Position numbers and translations under genes: made by a program. From Elusimicrobia bacterium UBA6262 (GTDB lineage Bacteria; CAYTYR01; UBA6262): 13,677 bases of DNA. The notes beneath the pieces are model-generated. The model worked only from the letters and a program-made list of their open reading frames with translations. It made no database searches and had not been told where the DNA came from. Below, piece after piece: positions 1 through 6,101 of this stretch. The stretch spans positions 1 to 13,677 of the forward strand of contig DJVG01000033.1 in assembly GCA_002441095.1 (NCBI GenBank), written 5' to 3'. Within the stretch, counting starts at the first letter, position 1. Each line of letters starts with the position of its first letter.

Positions 1-73
1 TCAACACATCTTTACAATTGTACATTTTACCTTAACTTATCACTTATAACTATTTTTATTAGGTAGGTTGAAA

Positions 74-427
74 ATGAATCGTCGTGTGGAACGGGTAGCT
101 GAGCTGATCAAGCGGGAAATGGGCAAGATCATGATCGCTGATTTTAAGAACCAGGAAGTCGGTTTCATTACCATTACTGATGTGGATCTGACTGCGGACC
201 TGAAACTGGCCAAGATCTTTTTTAGTGTTTACGGCCCGCCGGAAAAGCAGAAGCAGACCCAAAAAATACTGGAGGAAGCCACTCCTTTTTTCCGTAAGGA
301 AATAGCCCACCGGGTGCAATTGAGATTTGTGCCCCAGCTGCGTTTTTATTATGACCAGACCGCGGAAAAAGCAGAGCATGTTTTTGAGATCCTGAACAAG
401 CTCAAAAAGGAAGAAGAAAAAAAATGA
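74..427 (+). CDS. rbfA: Ribosome-binding factor A
   Basis: RbfA is a late 30S maturation factor that binds the 16S rRNA 5'-end helix region and is needed for efficient processing. The 118-aa product is of normal family length and shows the whole KH-like family pattern: an N-terminal RxERVAELIKREM helix, a GFITITDVDLTADLKLAKIFFSV strand block, then a FFRKEIAHRVQLRFVPQL segment and a charged Lys/Glu tail. A TTG at 68 is also in frame, but it abuts the AGGTAGG ribosome-binding site (61-67) directly. The ATG at 74 lies 6 nt from it and is preferred. The stop overlaps the next gene's start (ATGA, 424-427), so the two are translationally coupled. In many bacteria infB lies upstream, but the 73 bases before this start show no infB end. 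Confidence 0.95.
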   Translation: MNRRVERVAELIKREMGKIMIADFKNQEVGFITITDVDLTADLKLAKIFFSVYGPPEKQKQTQKILEEATPFFRKEIAHRVQLRFVPQLRFYYDQTAEKAEHVFEILNKLKKEEEKK

Positions 428-1392
428 CCGGGACAGTGATCAGGGATATAGTAAAAGCCATTAATGCCGGCCGTTCATTCTTTTTAACTTCTCATGTCAA
501 TCCTGACGGGGATTCCATATCCTGTGAAACAGCCATGGCTTTGTTCCTGGAACAGCTGGGTAAAAGGAACTATGTGATCGCCAACCGGGACGGTTGTCCG
601 GAGCTATACCGTTTTTTGCCCCGGGCCGGAAAGATCGTAAAAACTGACCAGGTCAAAGGTAATTTTGATGTGGCTTTAATCCTGGATGCCAGCGATATCC
701 AGCGTACCGGCAATATTATTGATTTGCCGGTCCAGGCTAAGAAGGTGATCGTCATCGATCATCATTTAAGCGCGATTCCTTTTGGCGATCTTAATTACCT
801 GGATAAGAACAGCGCTTCCTGCGCTGAACAAATATATAATGTGATCAAAGCCAGGTCCAAAAAAATTACCAGGGATATGGCTATCTGCTTGTATACCGGA
901 CTGGTCACGGAAACCAACAAGTTCCAGGAAGCCAATACTAATCCAGCGGCTTTAAGGACTGCGGCCTTGCTGGTGGAAGCAGGGGTCGATCCCTGCGAAC
1001 TGGGACGTAAGCTTTACGAAGAGAATAATTTGCCGCAGCTGAAACTGCTGGGAGCCAGTTTGTCCGGGATAGAAGTAAGCTATAAGGGACAGATGGCGTG
1101 CACGGTAGTGACTAAGCAGGTTTTTCGCCAGGCGGGAGCTACCGAAGAAGATAGTGAAGGCATTATCAGGTATGTTCGTTCATTGAAAGGCGTTAAAGTG
1201 GCTATTGTATTCAGAGAGCAAAATAATGGTTTTAAGGTAAGCCTGCGTTCTAATGGCCATGTCGATGTCAATGCCATTGCGGTTGCCTTTGGCGGTGGCG
1301 GCCATAAAAAGGCGGCAGGTTTCTTCCTGGAAGGATCTCTTTCCAAGGTAAAGAAAAAGGTATTTTCACAAGTAAGTAAACAGTTGGATTGA
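424..1392 (+). CDS. nrnA: DHH-family phosphoesterase, NrnA-type (oligoribonuclease/pAp phosphatase)
   Basis: This 322-aa two-domain DHH/DHHA1 protein is of the NrnA class, whose members degrade short oligoribonucleotides and dephosphorylate pAp with Mn2+. Metal-binding motifs are visible: H24..D28-G-D30 (HVNPDGD), D88 in LDASD, and the signature D112-H113-H114. The C-terminal DHHA1 substrate-binding loop is G290-G-G-G-H294 followed by KKAAG. Two motifs are unusual. The segment normally reading like T-D-T-G-x-F is TETNKF (E163 replaces Asp, N165 replaces Gly), and the Gly-Ser after DGDxI is Ser-Cys. The gene overlaps rbfA by 4 nt and lies 9 nt before ribF. Its place after rbfA is that of the nrnA/ytqI-like gene in several phyla. 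The exact substrate is inferred; another DHH phosphoesterase activity is possible. Confidence 0.87.
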   Translation: MTGTVIRDIVKAINAGRSFFLTSHVNPDGDSISCETAMALFLEQLGKRNYVIANRDGCPELYRFLPRAGKIVKTDQVKGNFDVALILDASDIQRTGNIIDLPVQAKKVIVIDHHLSAIPFGDLNYLDKNSASCAEQIYNVIKARSKKITRDMAICLYTGLVTETNKFQEANTNPAALRTAALLVEAGVDPCELGRKLYEENNLPQLKLLGASLSGIEVSYKGQMACTVVTKQVFRQAGATEEDSEGIIRYVRSLKGVKVAIVFREQNNGFKVSLRSNGHVDVNAIAVAFGGGGHKKAAGFFLEGSLSKVKKKVFSQVSKQLD

Positions 1393-1401
1393 TCCAGTAC
1401 A

Positions 1402-2325
1402 ATGAAAATCTATTACGGATTACAAAATATAAAAAAGCTGAAAGCCCCGGTTATTGCCCTGGGTACTTTTGACGGGGTGCACCTGGGCCACCAGCAGTTG
1501 ATCCGGGCGGCGGTAGCCGAAGCCCGGCAATCCGGCGGTACCAGTGTGGTCCTGACTTTTGACCATATTCCCCGGGAAATACTCAAAAAGAATTCCCAAG
1601 GCGTATTATTGACCACTACGGCGGCCAAGATCAGAGTGATCGATACATTGGGCGCACAAGTGATCGTAGTGCTGAAATTTAATAAGCGCCTGGCCGGGAT
1701 CAGTCCCCGGAAATTTGTCCGGGATATCCTGGTCAAGAAGCTGGGTGTAAAAAGCTTGTGGGTAGGAGAAAATTACCGCTTCGGTGCCGGCCAAACAGGC
1801 AGTATCGAAACCTTGAGGCTCTTTGGAAAACAATGGGATTATGCCGTAAAGGTTATGCCCACGGTATACCGGCATGGCCAAAAGGTATCGTCCAGCAAGA
1901 TCAGGGAGTTACTGCGGGCCGGCAAGATCAGGGCTGCGTCCATATTGCTGGGACACAGGTATATTTTAAGCGGCAGGATCGTCAGAGGACGGGGCTTAGG
2001 AGCGCAATTGAATTTCCCTACTGCGAATCTCGATATCGATAAGCGGAATGTATTACCGCTGGGAGTATATGCCGCCCGGGCAATAATGGGAAATAAATCC
2101 TGGCCGGCTGCTGTATTTCTTGGCTACCGCGCCAGTGTCGAAGCGGCGCCTAAGGATCCGGTAGTGGAAGCGCATTTGCTCGGATTTCAAGGCTGGATTT
2201 ACGGGAAAATAATGAACCTGGACCTGATCAAAAAGATACGTGATGTCCGGGTGTTCCGTACGCATGCTTTATTGGCCCGGCAGATCGCCAGGGATGTTGC
2301 CAAGGTTAACAGTATTGTCCATTAA
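1402..2325 (+). CDS. ribF: Bifunctional riboflavin kinase / FAD synthetase
   Basis: RibF converts riboflavin to FMN and FMN to FAD in the cytoplasm. The 307-aa product has both expected domains. The N-terminal nucleotidyltransferase carries TFDGVHLGH (residues 22-30), a TFDHIPREIL block, VGENYRFGAGQTG and the VSSSKIRELL motif. The C-terminal kinase starts around residue 185 with LSGRIVRGRGLGAQ, has N-F-P-T-A-N (204-209) and the VVEAHLL segment with the likely catalytic base E256. The kinase is somewhat divergent: the usual NIGxxPT stretch reads FLGYRAS, and LLDF reads LLGF. No good Shine-Dalgarno sequence precedes the ATG, so translation probably depends on coupling to the gene ending 9 nt upstream. 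truB, often found just before ribF, is not here. Confidence 0.95.
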   Translation: MKIYYGLQNIKKLKAPVIALGTFDGVHLGHQQLIRAAVAEARQSGGTSVVLTFDHIPREILKKNSQGVLLTTTAAKIRVIDTLGAQVIVVLKFNKRLAGISPRKFVRDILVKKLGVKSLWVGENYRFGAGQTGSIETLRLFGKQWDYAVKVMPTVYRHGQKVSSSKIRELLRAGKIRAASILLGHRYILSGRIVRGRGLGAQLNFPTANLDIDKRNVLPLGVYAARAIMGNKSWPAAVFLGYRASVEAAPKDPVVEAHLLGFQGWIYGKIMNLDLIKKIRDVRVFRTHALLARQIARDVAKVNSIVH

Positions 2326-2338
2326 ATGCATAAAACGC

Positions 2339-2367
2339 TTGTAAATTTGCCGGTCTTATGCTATAAT
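2339..2367 (+). promoter_or_regulatory. Extended -10 promoter for rpsO-pnp
   Basis: TTGTAA (2339-2344) is followed after exactly 17 bp by TATAAT (2362-2367), with a TG at 2359-2360 giving an extended -10 (TGCTATAAT). The predicted start near 2374 gives a leader of about 83 nt before the rpsO ATG. It lies just after the ribF stop and splits the upstream operon from rpsO-pnp. Confidence 0.75.
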
Positions 2368-2388
2368 ATAAATCTTAATGAAGAAGCA

Positions 2389-2422
2389 TTCGCATAATTC
2401 GCTGTAATTAGCGTTATTCGAA
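2389..2422 (+). promoter_or_regulatory. Stem-loop in rpsO leader, possible S15 autoregulatory site
   Basis: TTCG (2389-2392) can pair with CGAA (2419-2422), ATAA (2394-2397) with TTAT (2414-2417) and CGCT (2400-2403) with AGCG (2410-2413), with small internal loops and a GTAATT apical loop. S15 represses its own translation through leader structures in several bacteria, so an autoregulatory role is plausible; it is inferred from position only. Confidence 0.4.
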
Positions 2423-2456
2423 AATATTAGTACTATTCTAGAGAGGAGTGAAAATC

Positions 2457-2726
2457 ATGGTATTACCCAAAGAAAAGAAGAAGGAAGTAATCGAAAAATT
2501 CAAGAAGAGCGAAAAAGATACAGGCTCGACTGAAGTGCAGGTAGCTTTGATCACTGAACGCATCAATCAGCTCACCGGGCATTTTAAGACGCACAAAAAG
2601 GACCATCATTCCAGGCAGGGTTTGTTGAAGCTGGTCGGACAGAGACGGAGCCTGCTGGATTATCTCAAGAAGTATGATTTAACGAAATACCGGGCGATGC
2701 TCGAAAAATTAGATTTACGCAAGTAA
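2457..2726 (+). CDS. rpsO: 30S ribosomal protein S15
   Basis: S15 is a primary 16S rRNA binding protein that organises the central domain of the 30S subunit and contacts 23S rRNA in an intersubunit bridge. The 89-aa length is exactly typical. Conserved blocks are visible: DTGSTEVQVALITERI, LTGHFKTHKKDHHSRQGLL, LVGQRRSLLDYLKKYD. An in-frame GTG at 2448 abuts the GAGAGGAG ribosome-binding site (2440-2447). The ATG at 2457 is 9 nt from it, matches the family N-terminus (MVLPKE...) and is preferred. The gene is followed 15 nt later by pnp, an arrangement conserved across most bacterial phyla. Confidence 0.97.
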   Translation: MVLPKEKKKEVIEKFKKSEKDTGSTEVQVALITERINQLTGHFKTHKKDHHSRQGLLKLVGQRRSLLDYLKKYDLTKYRAMLEKLDLRK

Positions 2727-2741
2727 AGAAGGGAAATTACA

Positions 2742-4835
2742 TTGGAAAATAAAAAGCAAGCAGTAAGTGTGGAGTTAAACGGCAAGACCTTAAAATTTGA
2801 AACCGGCGAACTGGCCAAACAGGCCCAGGGCGCGGTCATTGCGTCATATGCTGAGACTGTAGTCTTGGCTACAGTCGGGATAGCCAATCAACCCAGGGAA
2901 GCGATCGATTTCTTCCCGTTGACCGTAGAATACCGGGAGAGAACCTATGCTGCCGGCAAGATACCGGGCGGTTTTTTCAAGAGAGAAGGAAGGCCCCGCG
3001 AAAAAGAAGTATTGACCTCGCGCCTGATCGACCGGCCGCTGCGTCCGCTTTTTGACGAAAGATTCCGTAATGAGATACAGGTAATGGTGACTGTATTGTC
3101 TGTCGATACCCAGAATGATCCGGACGTGCTTTCCATCTGCGCCAGTTCCCTGGCCTTAGGATTAGCCGGAGCGCCGTTTGCTAAAATGGTCGCTGGGGTG
3201 AGAGTCGGCAAAATTGAAGGGCAGTTAGTGCTTAATCCCACCATGGATGAATTGAAGAATAGCTGTTTTGACATTGTCATCGCCGGCACTAAAGATGCGG
3301 TGACCATGATCGAAGGCGGCTCCTCTGAAGTTTCTGAAGAAGAAGTCCTGGAAGCCATAAAATTCGGCCATAAATATATTAAGGATATAGTCGCTTTGCA
3401 GGAAGAATTGCTCAAAAAATGCGGGGCTAAACCAAATGAATATGTTTTTGCCGAGGTAGATCCGGCGCTAACACAGGAAGTGGAAGCTTTTGCCGGGAAA
3501 TATGTCCTGGAGGCCGTGAAGGTTATTGAGAAAAAAGAACGCGAAGCAGTATTAGACAAAGGCATTGCTGAAACAGTGGCGCACTTTGCCGAAAAATACC
3601 CGGAGCAGGAAAAGTCGATCAAGCAAGTCATTGACAAAATGCTGGAGAAAGAGATACGCCGCCTGATCCTGGCAGAGAACAAACGACTGGACGGCCGTAC
3701 TTTTGACCAGATCCGCGATATTAACGTACAAGTGGGCGTTTTACCAAGGACCCATGGATCCGCAATATTTACCCGTGGCCAGACCCAAGCCCTGGTCACT
3801 ACGACTTTAGGCACGATGGATGACCGCCAGATCATGGATGAACTGGAAGGGGAATATAAAAAGAAATTTATGCTGCACTACAATTTTCCGCCCTTCGCGA
3901 CCGGTGAAGTGAAGCCCCTGCGCGGTACTGGCCGGAGAGAAATAGGCCACGGCGCATTAGCTGAAAGATCACTGGCCCCGATCCTGCCGGGAGAGGAAAA
4001 ATTTCCTTATACGATCAGGATCGTGTCAGATATCCTGGAATCTAATGGCTCTTCATCAATGGCCAGCGTCTGCGGCGGTACTCTTTCCTTGATGGATGCA
4101 GGCGTCCCCATTTCTAACCCGGTAGCTGGTATTTCCATCGGTTTAGTACTGGAAAAAGATAAATATGCCACCTTTACCGATATCAGCGGACATGAAGACC
4201 ATTATGGCGATATGGACTTTAAAGTTGCCGGGACGCTTAATGGTATTACTGCTATTCAATTGGATATAAAGGTGGAAGGTTTAAGCTATGAGATCCTGGC
4301 CGAAGCCTTGGCCAAAGCCAAAAAAGGGCGGCTCCATATCCTGGATAAGATGACCGCTGTCTTGCCAGCCAGCCGTAAGGATATTTCCAGCCTGGCGCCC
4401 AAGATCTGCATTATCCAGATCCCTACTGATAAGATTAAGTATGTTATTGGCCCGGGCGGTAAGGTCATCAAGAAAATTATCGAAGATACCAAAGCCGAGA
4501 TCAATATTGAAGATGACGGCAAGGTATTTGTTTCCGGACCGAACCAGGAATCAGTTGACGCGGCTGTGGAAATGATCGGCTACCTGACGGCAGACGCGGA
4601 GATCGGCCGGAATTATATGGGTAAAGTTACCCGCCTGATGAACTTCGGCGCCTTTGTAGAGATCCTGCCGGGTAAAGAAGGACTGGTACATATTTCCCAG
4701 CTGGCTGAAGGGCGCACCGAAAAAGTGGAAGATGTGGTCAAGGAAGGCGATGAGATCGAGGTCAAAGTAGTGGAGATCGATTCCCAGGGCCGTATCAACC
4801 TGAGCCGCAAGGCTGTTTTGCGTGAAAAAAAATAG
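2742..4835 (+). CDS. pnp: Polyribonucleotide nucleotidyltransferase (PNPase)
   Basis: PNPase is the trimeric phosphorolytic 3'-5' exoribonuclease of mRNA turnover. The 697-aa product has the full architecture: a first RNase PH-like domain (about 10-140, with KREGRPREKEVLTSRLIDRPLRP), a helical linker, a second RNase PH domain (about 315-545) carrying the catalytic site G-H-E-D486-H-Y-G-D-M-D492-F-K494, a KH domain with the GPGG loop at 570-573, and an S1 domain from about 621 (GKVTRLMNFGAFVEI) to 690. The start is TTG at 2742, 8 nt after AGAAGGG. The sequence from this TTG already matches the family N-terminus, and no in-frame ATG would keep the first strand. It is cotranscribed with rpsO. 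Confidence 0.97.
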   Translation: MENKKQAVSVELNGKTLKFETGELAKQAQGAVIASYAETVVLATVGIANQPREAIDFFPLTVEYRERTYAAGKIPGGFFKREGRPREKEVLTSRLIDRPLRPLFDERFRNEIQVMVTVLSVDTQNDPDVLSICASSLALGLAGAPFAKMVAGVRVGKIEGQLVLNPTMDELKNSCFDIVIAGTKDAVTMIEGGSSEVSEEEVLEAIKFGHKYIKDIVALQEELLKKCGAKPNEYVFAEVDPALTQEVEAFAGKYVLEAVKVIEKKEREAVLDKGIAETVAHFAEKYPEQEKSIKQVIDKMLEKEIRRLILAENKRLDGRTFDQIRDINVQVGVLPRTHGSAIFTRGQTQALVTTTLGTMDDRQIMDELEGEYKKKFMLHYNFPPFATGEVKPLRGTGRREIGHGALAERSLAPILPGEEKFPYTIRIVSDILESNGSSSMASVCGGTLSLMDAGVPISNPVAGISIGLVLEKDKYATFTDISGHEDHYGDMDFKVAGTLNGITAIQLDIKVEGLSYEILAEALAKAKKGRLHILDKMTAVLPASRKDISSLAPKICIIQIPTDKIKYVIGPGGKVIKKIIEDTKAEINIEDDGKVFVSGPNQESVDAAVEMIGYLTADAEIGRNYMGKVTRLMNFGAFVEILPGKEGLVHISQLAEGRTEKVEDVVKEGDEIEVKVVEIDSQGRINLSRKAVLREKK

Positions 4836-4947
4836 GCCCTATTAGAGAGGCTATATTGTAACACCCAAGACTTGACCAAATGCGTATCTCCGGAGAGAGA
4901 AAATATGATATTTTATATCTCTAACGGGGTAAAGGAGTATTTTAAAC
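4836..4947 (+). other. pnp-accB spacer with palindromes
   Basis: No gene is visible here. The spacer holds a perfect 10-bp palindrome TCTCCGGAGA (4887-4896), a weak hairpin AAAAT-ATGAT-ATTTT (4900-4914), and complementary TTAGAGA (4842-4848) and TCTCTAA (4918-4924) that could pair across the whole spacer. TTGACC (4872-4877) resembles a -35, but no -10 sits at the proper distance. There is no T-tract, so no intrinsic terminator for pnp is evident. AAAGGAG (4931-4937) serves accB. Confidence 0.35.
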
Positions 4948-5394
4948 ATGGGTGAAGAAGATCTCAAAGAAATAAAAAAGGTCTTTAAGTTCATGGTTAA
5001 AGAGGACCTGGTAGAGCTTGATATCCAGGGTCAGGAGGGCAAGCTTAAACTGCGCCGCAAGGAAGCAAAAGCGCAGTATTACTCGCCGCTCTCACTTGCA
5101 CCAGTTACATCACCCGGATTAAGTAAAGCACCGCAAGAAGTAAATATTCCGGCTGGTGCAGTCAAAGTAAACGCGCCACTGGGTGGTGTCTTTTACCGGT
5201 CCCCAGCTCCCGGGGCAGCCAATTTTATCTCTGTAGGCGAGGACATCAAAAAAGGCCAAACTATCTGCATTATTGAAGCCATGAAAATGATGAATGAGAT
5301 ACAATCAGAGACCAGCGGTAAAGTGATCAAATTCCTGGTCGAAAATGGCCAACGCGTGGAAAGTAATCAGGCGCTTATACTGGTAATGCCGTAG
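4948..5394 (+). CDS. accB: Biotin carboxyl carrier protein of acetyl-CoA carboxylase
   Basis: BCCP carries carboxybiotin between the biotin carboxylase and carboxyltransferase halves of acetyl-CoA carboxylase, the first step of fatty acid synthesis. The 148-aa product has an N-terminal helical dimerisation region (1-35), a Pro/Ala-containing linker (about 40-75) and a C-terminal biotinyl domain with FYRSPAPGA, the biotinylation motif E-A-M-K113-M, and a closing GQRVESNQALILV strand. The common SPM at the domain start reads APL. The ribosome-binding site AAAGGAG is 10 nt upstream. accC, its usual partner directly downstream, is absent; the gene ends in a terminator instead. A BCCP-like subunit of another biotin-dependent carboxylase is possible, but length and N-terminus fit AccB. 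Confidence 0.92.
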   Translation: MGEEDLKEIKKVFKFMVKEDLVELDIQGQEGKLKLRRKEAKAQYYSPLSLAPVTSPGLSKAPQEVNIPAGAVKVNAPLGGVFYRSPAPGAANFISVGEDIKKGQTICIIEAMKMMNEIQSETSGKVIKFLVENGQRVESNQALILVMP

Positions 5395-5412
5395 GTACGG
5401 AACCATTTTTTT
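5381..5412 (+). terminator. Intrinsic terminator overlapping accB stop
   Basis: TGGT (5381-5384) pairs with ACCA (5402-5405) and CCGT (5389-5392) with ACGG (5397-5400) around an AGGT loop, with an AATG/A internal loop. Seven T follow (5406-5412). The hairpin includes the accB stop codon (5392-5394) and makes accB the last gene of its transcript. Confidence 0.7.
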
Positions 5413-5413
5413 C

Positions 5414-5457
5414 TTGACAAAGTTAATGAGTGTTGCTAACCTAGTTAACAAAGTCAA
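5414..5457 (+). promoter_or_regulatory. Promoter with two operator-like repeats upstream of the wHTH-spoVG unit
   Basis: A consensus -35 TTGACA (5414-5419) is followed after 17 bp by a weak -10 TAACCT (5437-5442). Two 13-bp sites, TTGACAAAGTTAA (5414-5426) and TTAACAAAGTCAA (5445-5457), fit the quasi-palindrome TTRAC-AAA-GTYAA. They differ at two positions and lie 31 bp apart, about three helical turns. The first covers the -35 and the second lies just past the -10, a typical repression layout. The adjacent winged-helix protein is the obvious candidate binder, but this is inference. Confidence 0.55.
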
Positions 5458-5489
5458 CAGTACTAGTTATAGTAAAGGAGGTGAATATC

Positions 5490-5687
5490 ATGATCGATAA
5501 AGTCGGTGACTCTGCCGGGAAAATATTCCAGTATCTGGAAAAGAACGGGGAAGTATCAGTTTTAAAACTAAAAACCGGATTAAAACTGTCTAGCAGCCTG
5601 GTGTGCATGGGTATAGGGTGGTTAGCCCGTGAAGATAAACTGAACATCAAGGACGCCAAGAAAGATGTAAAAATTTCCTTAAAGTAA
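5490..5687 (+). CDS. DUF2582-family winged-helix protein
   Basis: This 65-aa protein matches the DUF2582 winged helix-turn-helix pattern (PF10771, recognised by eye): an AGKIFQYLEKNG helix, SVLKLKTGLKLSSSLV as helix-turn-helix, and the characteristic GWLAREDKL wing segment near residues 44-52. It is small, basic and soluble, with no other domain. Family members are presumed DNA-binding, but their targets are poorly described. A GTG at 5481 is in frame but lies inside the AAAGGAGG ribosome-binding site (5474-5481). The ATG at 5490 has 8-nt spacing and is chosen. spoVG follows after 24 nt and both lie between their own promoter and terminator, so they probably form one regulated unit, possibly autoregulated through the twin sites upstream. 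Confidence 0.8.
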   Translation: MIDKVGDSAGKIFQYLEKNGEVSVLKLKTGLKLSSSLVCMGIGWLAREDKLNIKDAKKDVKISLK

Positions 5688-5711
5688 TTTAACCTGAGTA
5701 TGGGGGATTAC

Positions 5712-6005
5712 ATGGCAGTGGAAAAGTCTTTCGAGATAACTGGAGTCAAGATCAAGAAGGTGAAAAAGGAAGGGAACCTGAAAGCTTGGGCGACCATTAC
5801 CATTAACGACAGTATTGTGATGAGGGATATCAGGGTTTTAAATGGTGAGAAGGGTTTATTTGTAGGTATGCCTGGCCGCAAAAGAAGCGATGGTAAATAC
5901 AGCGACACTGTATATATAAAGAATTCCAGTATCAAAGAAGATATCAACAAAGCCATCCTGGAGATGTACGAGACTACTCCTGATGATGTCTGTGATGAAC
6001 TTTAA
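5712..6005 (+). CDS. spoVG: SpoVG family regulator
   Basis: SpoVG proteins are small, broadly conserved nucleic-acid-binding regulators, named for Bacillus sporulation but common in non-sporulating bacteria. The 97-aa product shows the family signature: ITGVKIKKVKKEGNLKAWATITINDSIVMRDIRV, then GLFVGMPGRKRSDGKYSD and a C-terminal helix (INKAILEMYE). The MPGRK site corresponds to the family's MPSRK. An ATG at 5700 is in frame, but its own GGGGGA is a good ribosome-binding site (5702-5707) for the ATG at 5712, and nothing similar precedes 5700, so 5712 is chosen. It is second in a two-gene unit with the winged-helix gene and is followed by a strong terminator. It is not evidence for sporulation. 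Confidence 0.92.
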   Translation: MAVEKSFEITGVKIKKVKKEGNLKAWATITINDSIVMRDIRVLNGEKGLFVGMPGRKRSDGKYSDTVYIKNSSIKEDINKAILEMYETTPDDVCDEL

Positions 6006-6038
6006 GAAGTAGCCCATTTTAGTTTGTCCTTATTCGAA

Positions 6039-6070
6039 AACAACCATATTTATTATGGTTGTTTTTTTTT
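6039..6070 (+). terminator. Strong intrinsic terminator after spoVG
   Basis: A perfect 10-bp stem, AACAACCATA (6039-6048) with TATGGTTGTT (6054-6063), encloses a TTTAT loop and runs into nine T (6062-6070). This closes the winged-helix/spoVG transcript. Its 3' arm also supplies the -35 of the next promoter. Confidence 0.9.
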
Positions 6071-6087
6071 GATCTATATGCTATACT
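6059..6087 (+). promoter_or_regulatory. Extended -10 promoter for uppP-ftsK, overlapping the terminator
   Basis: TTGTTT (6059-6064), inside the terminator's 3' arm, lies 17 bp before TATACT (6082-6087), with TG at 6079-6080 forming an extended -10. The block ATGCTATAmT is shared with the rpsO promoter. The start is predicted near 6094, only about 8 nt before the uppP ATG, so the mRNA would be nearly leaderless; no clear Shine-Dalgarno sequence is present. Confidence 0.6.
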
Positions 6088-6101
6088 AAAAAAAGATTTC
6101 T

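Noticed and set aside
1..73. Possible end of infB or a promoter before rbfA
   Set aside because: All + frames stop or fail to resemble the IF-2 C-terminus. TATAAC (45-50) lacks a -35 at a proper distance. I see only AT-rich spacer.
2945..3835. Long minus-strand open frame inside pnp
   Set aside because: It is antisense to a clear PNPase, Ser/Thr-rich and matches no family I recognise; a codon-usage shadow.
4832..4854. ATAGGCC/GGCTAT hairpin as a pnp terminator
   Set aside because: The stem is short with a bulge and there is no T-tract.
4872..4909. TTGACC with TATGAT as an accB promoter
   Set aside because: The spacer is 26 bp, far from 17, and no better -10 is present.
5445..5473. TTAACA-17-TATAGT as a second promoter for the winged-helix gene
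   Set aside because: Its start point near 5480 would remove the Shine-Dalgarno sequence (5474-5481); the TTAACA is better explained as part of the second operator-like repeat.
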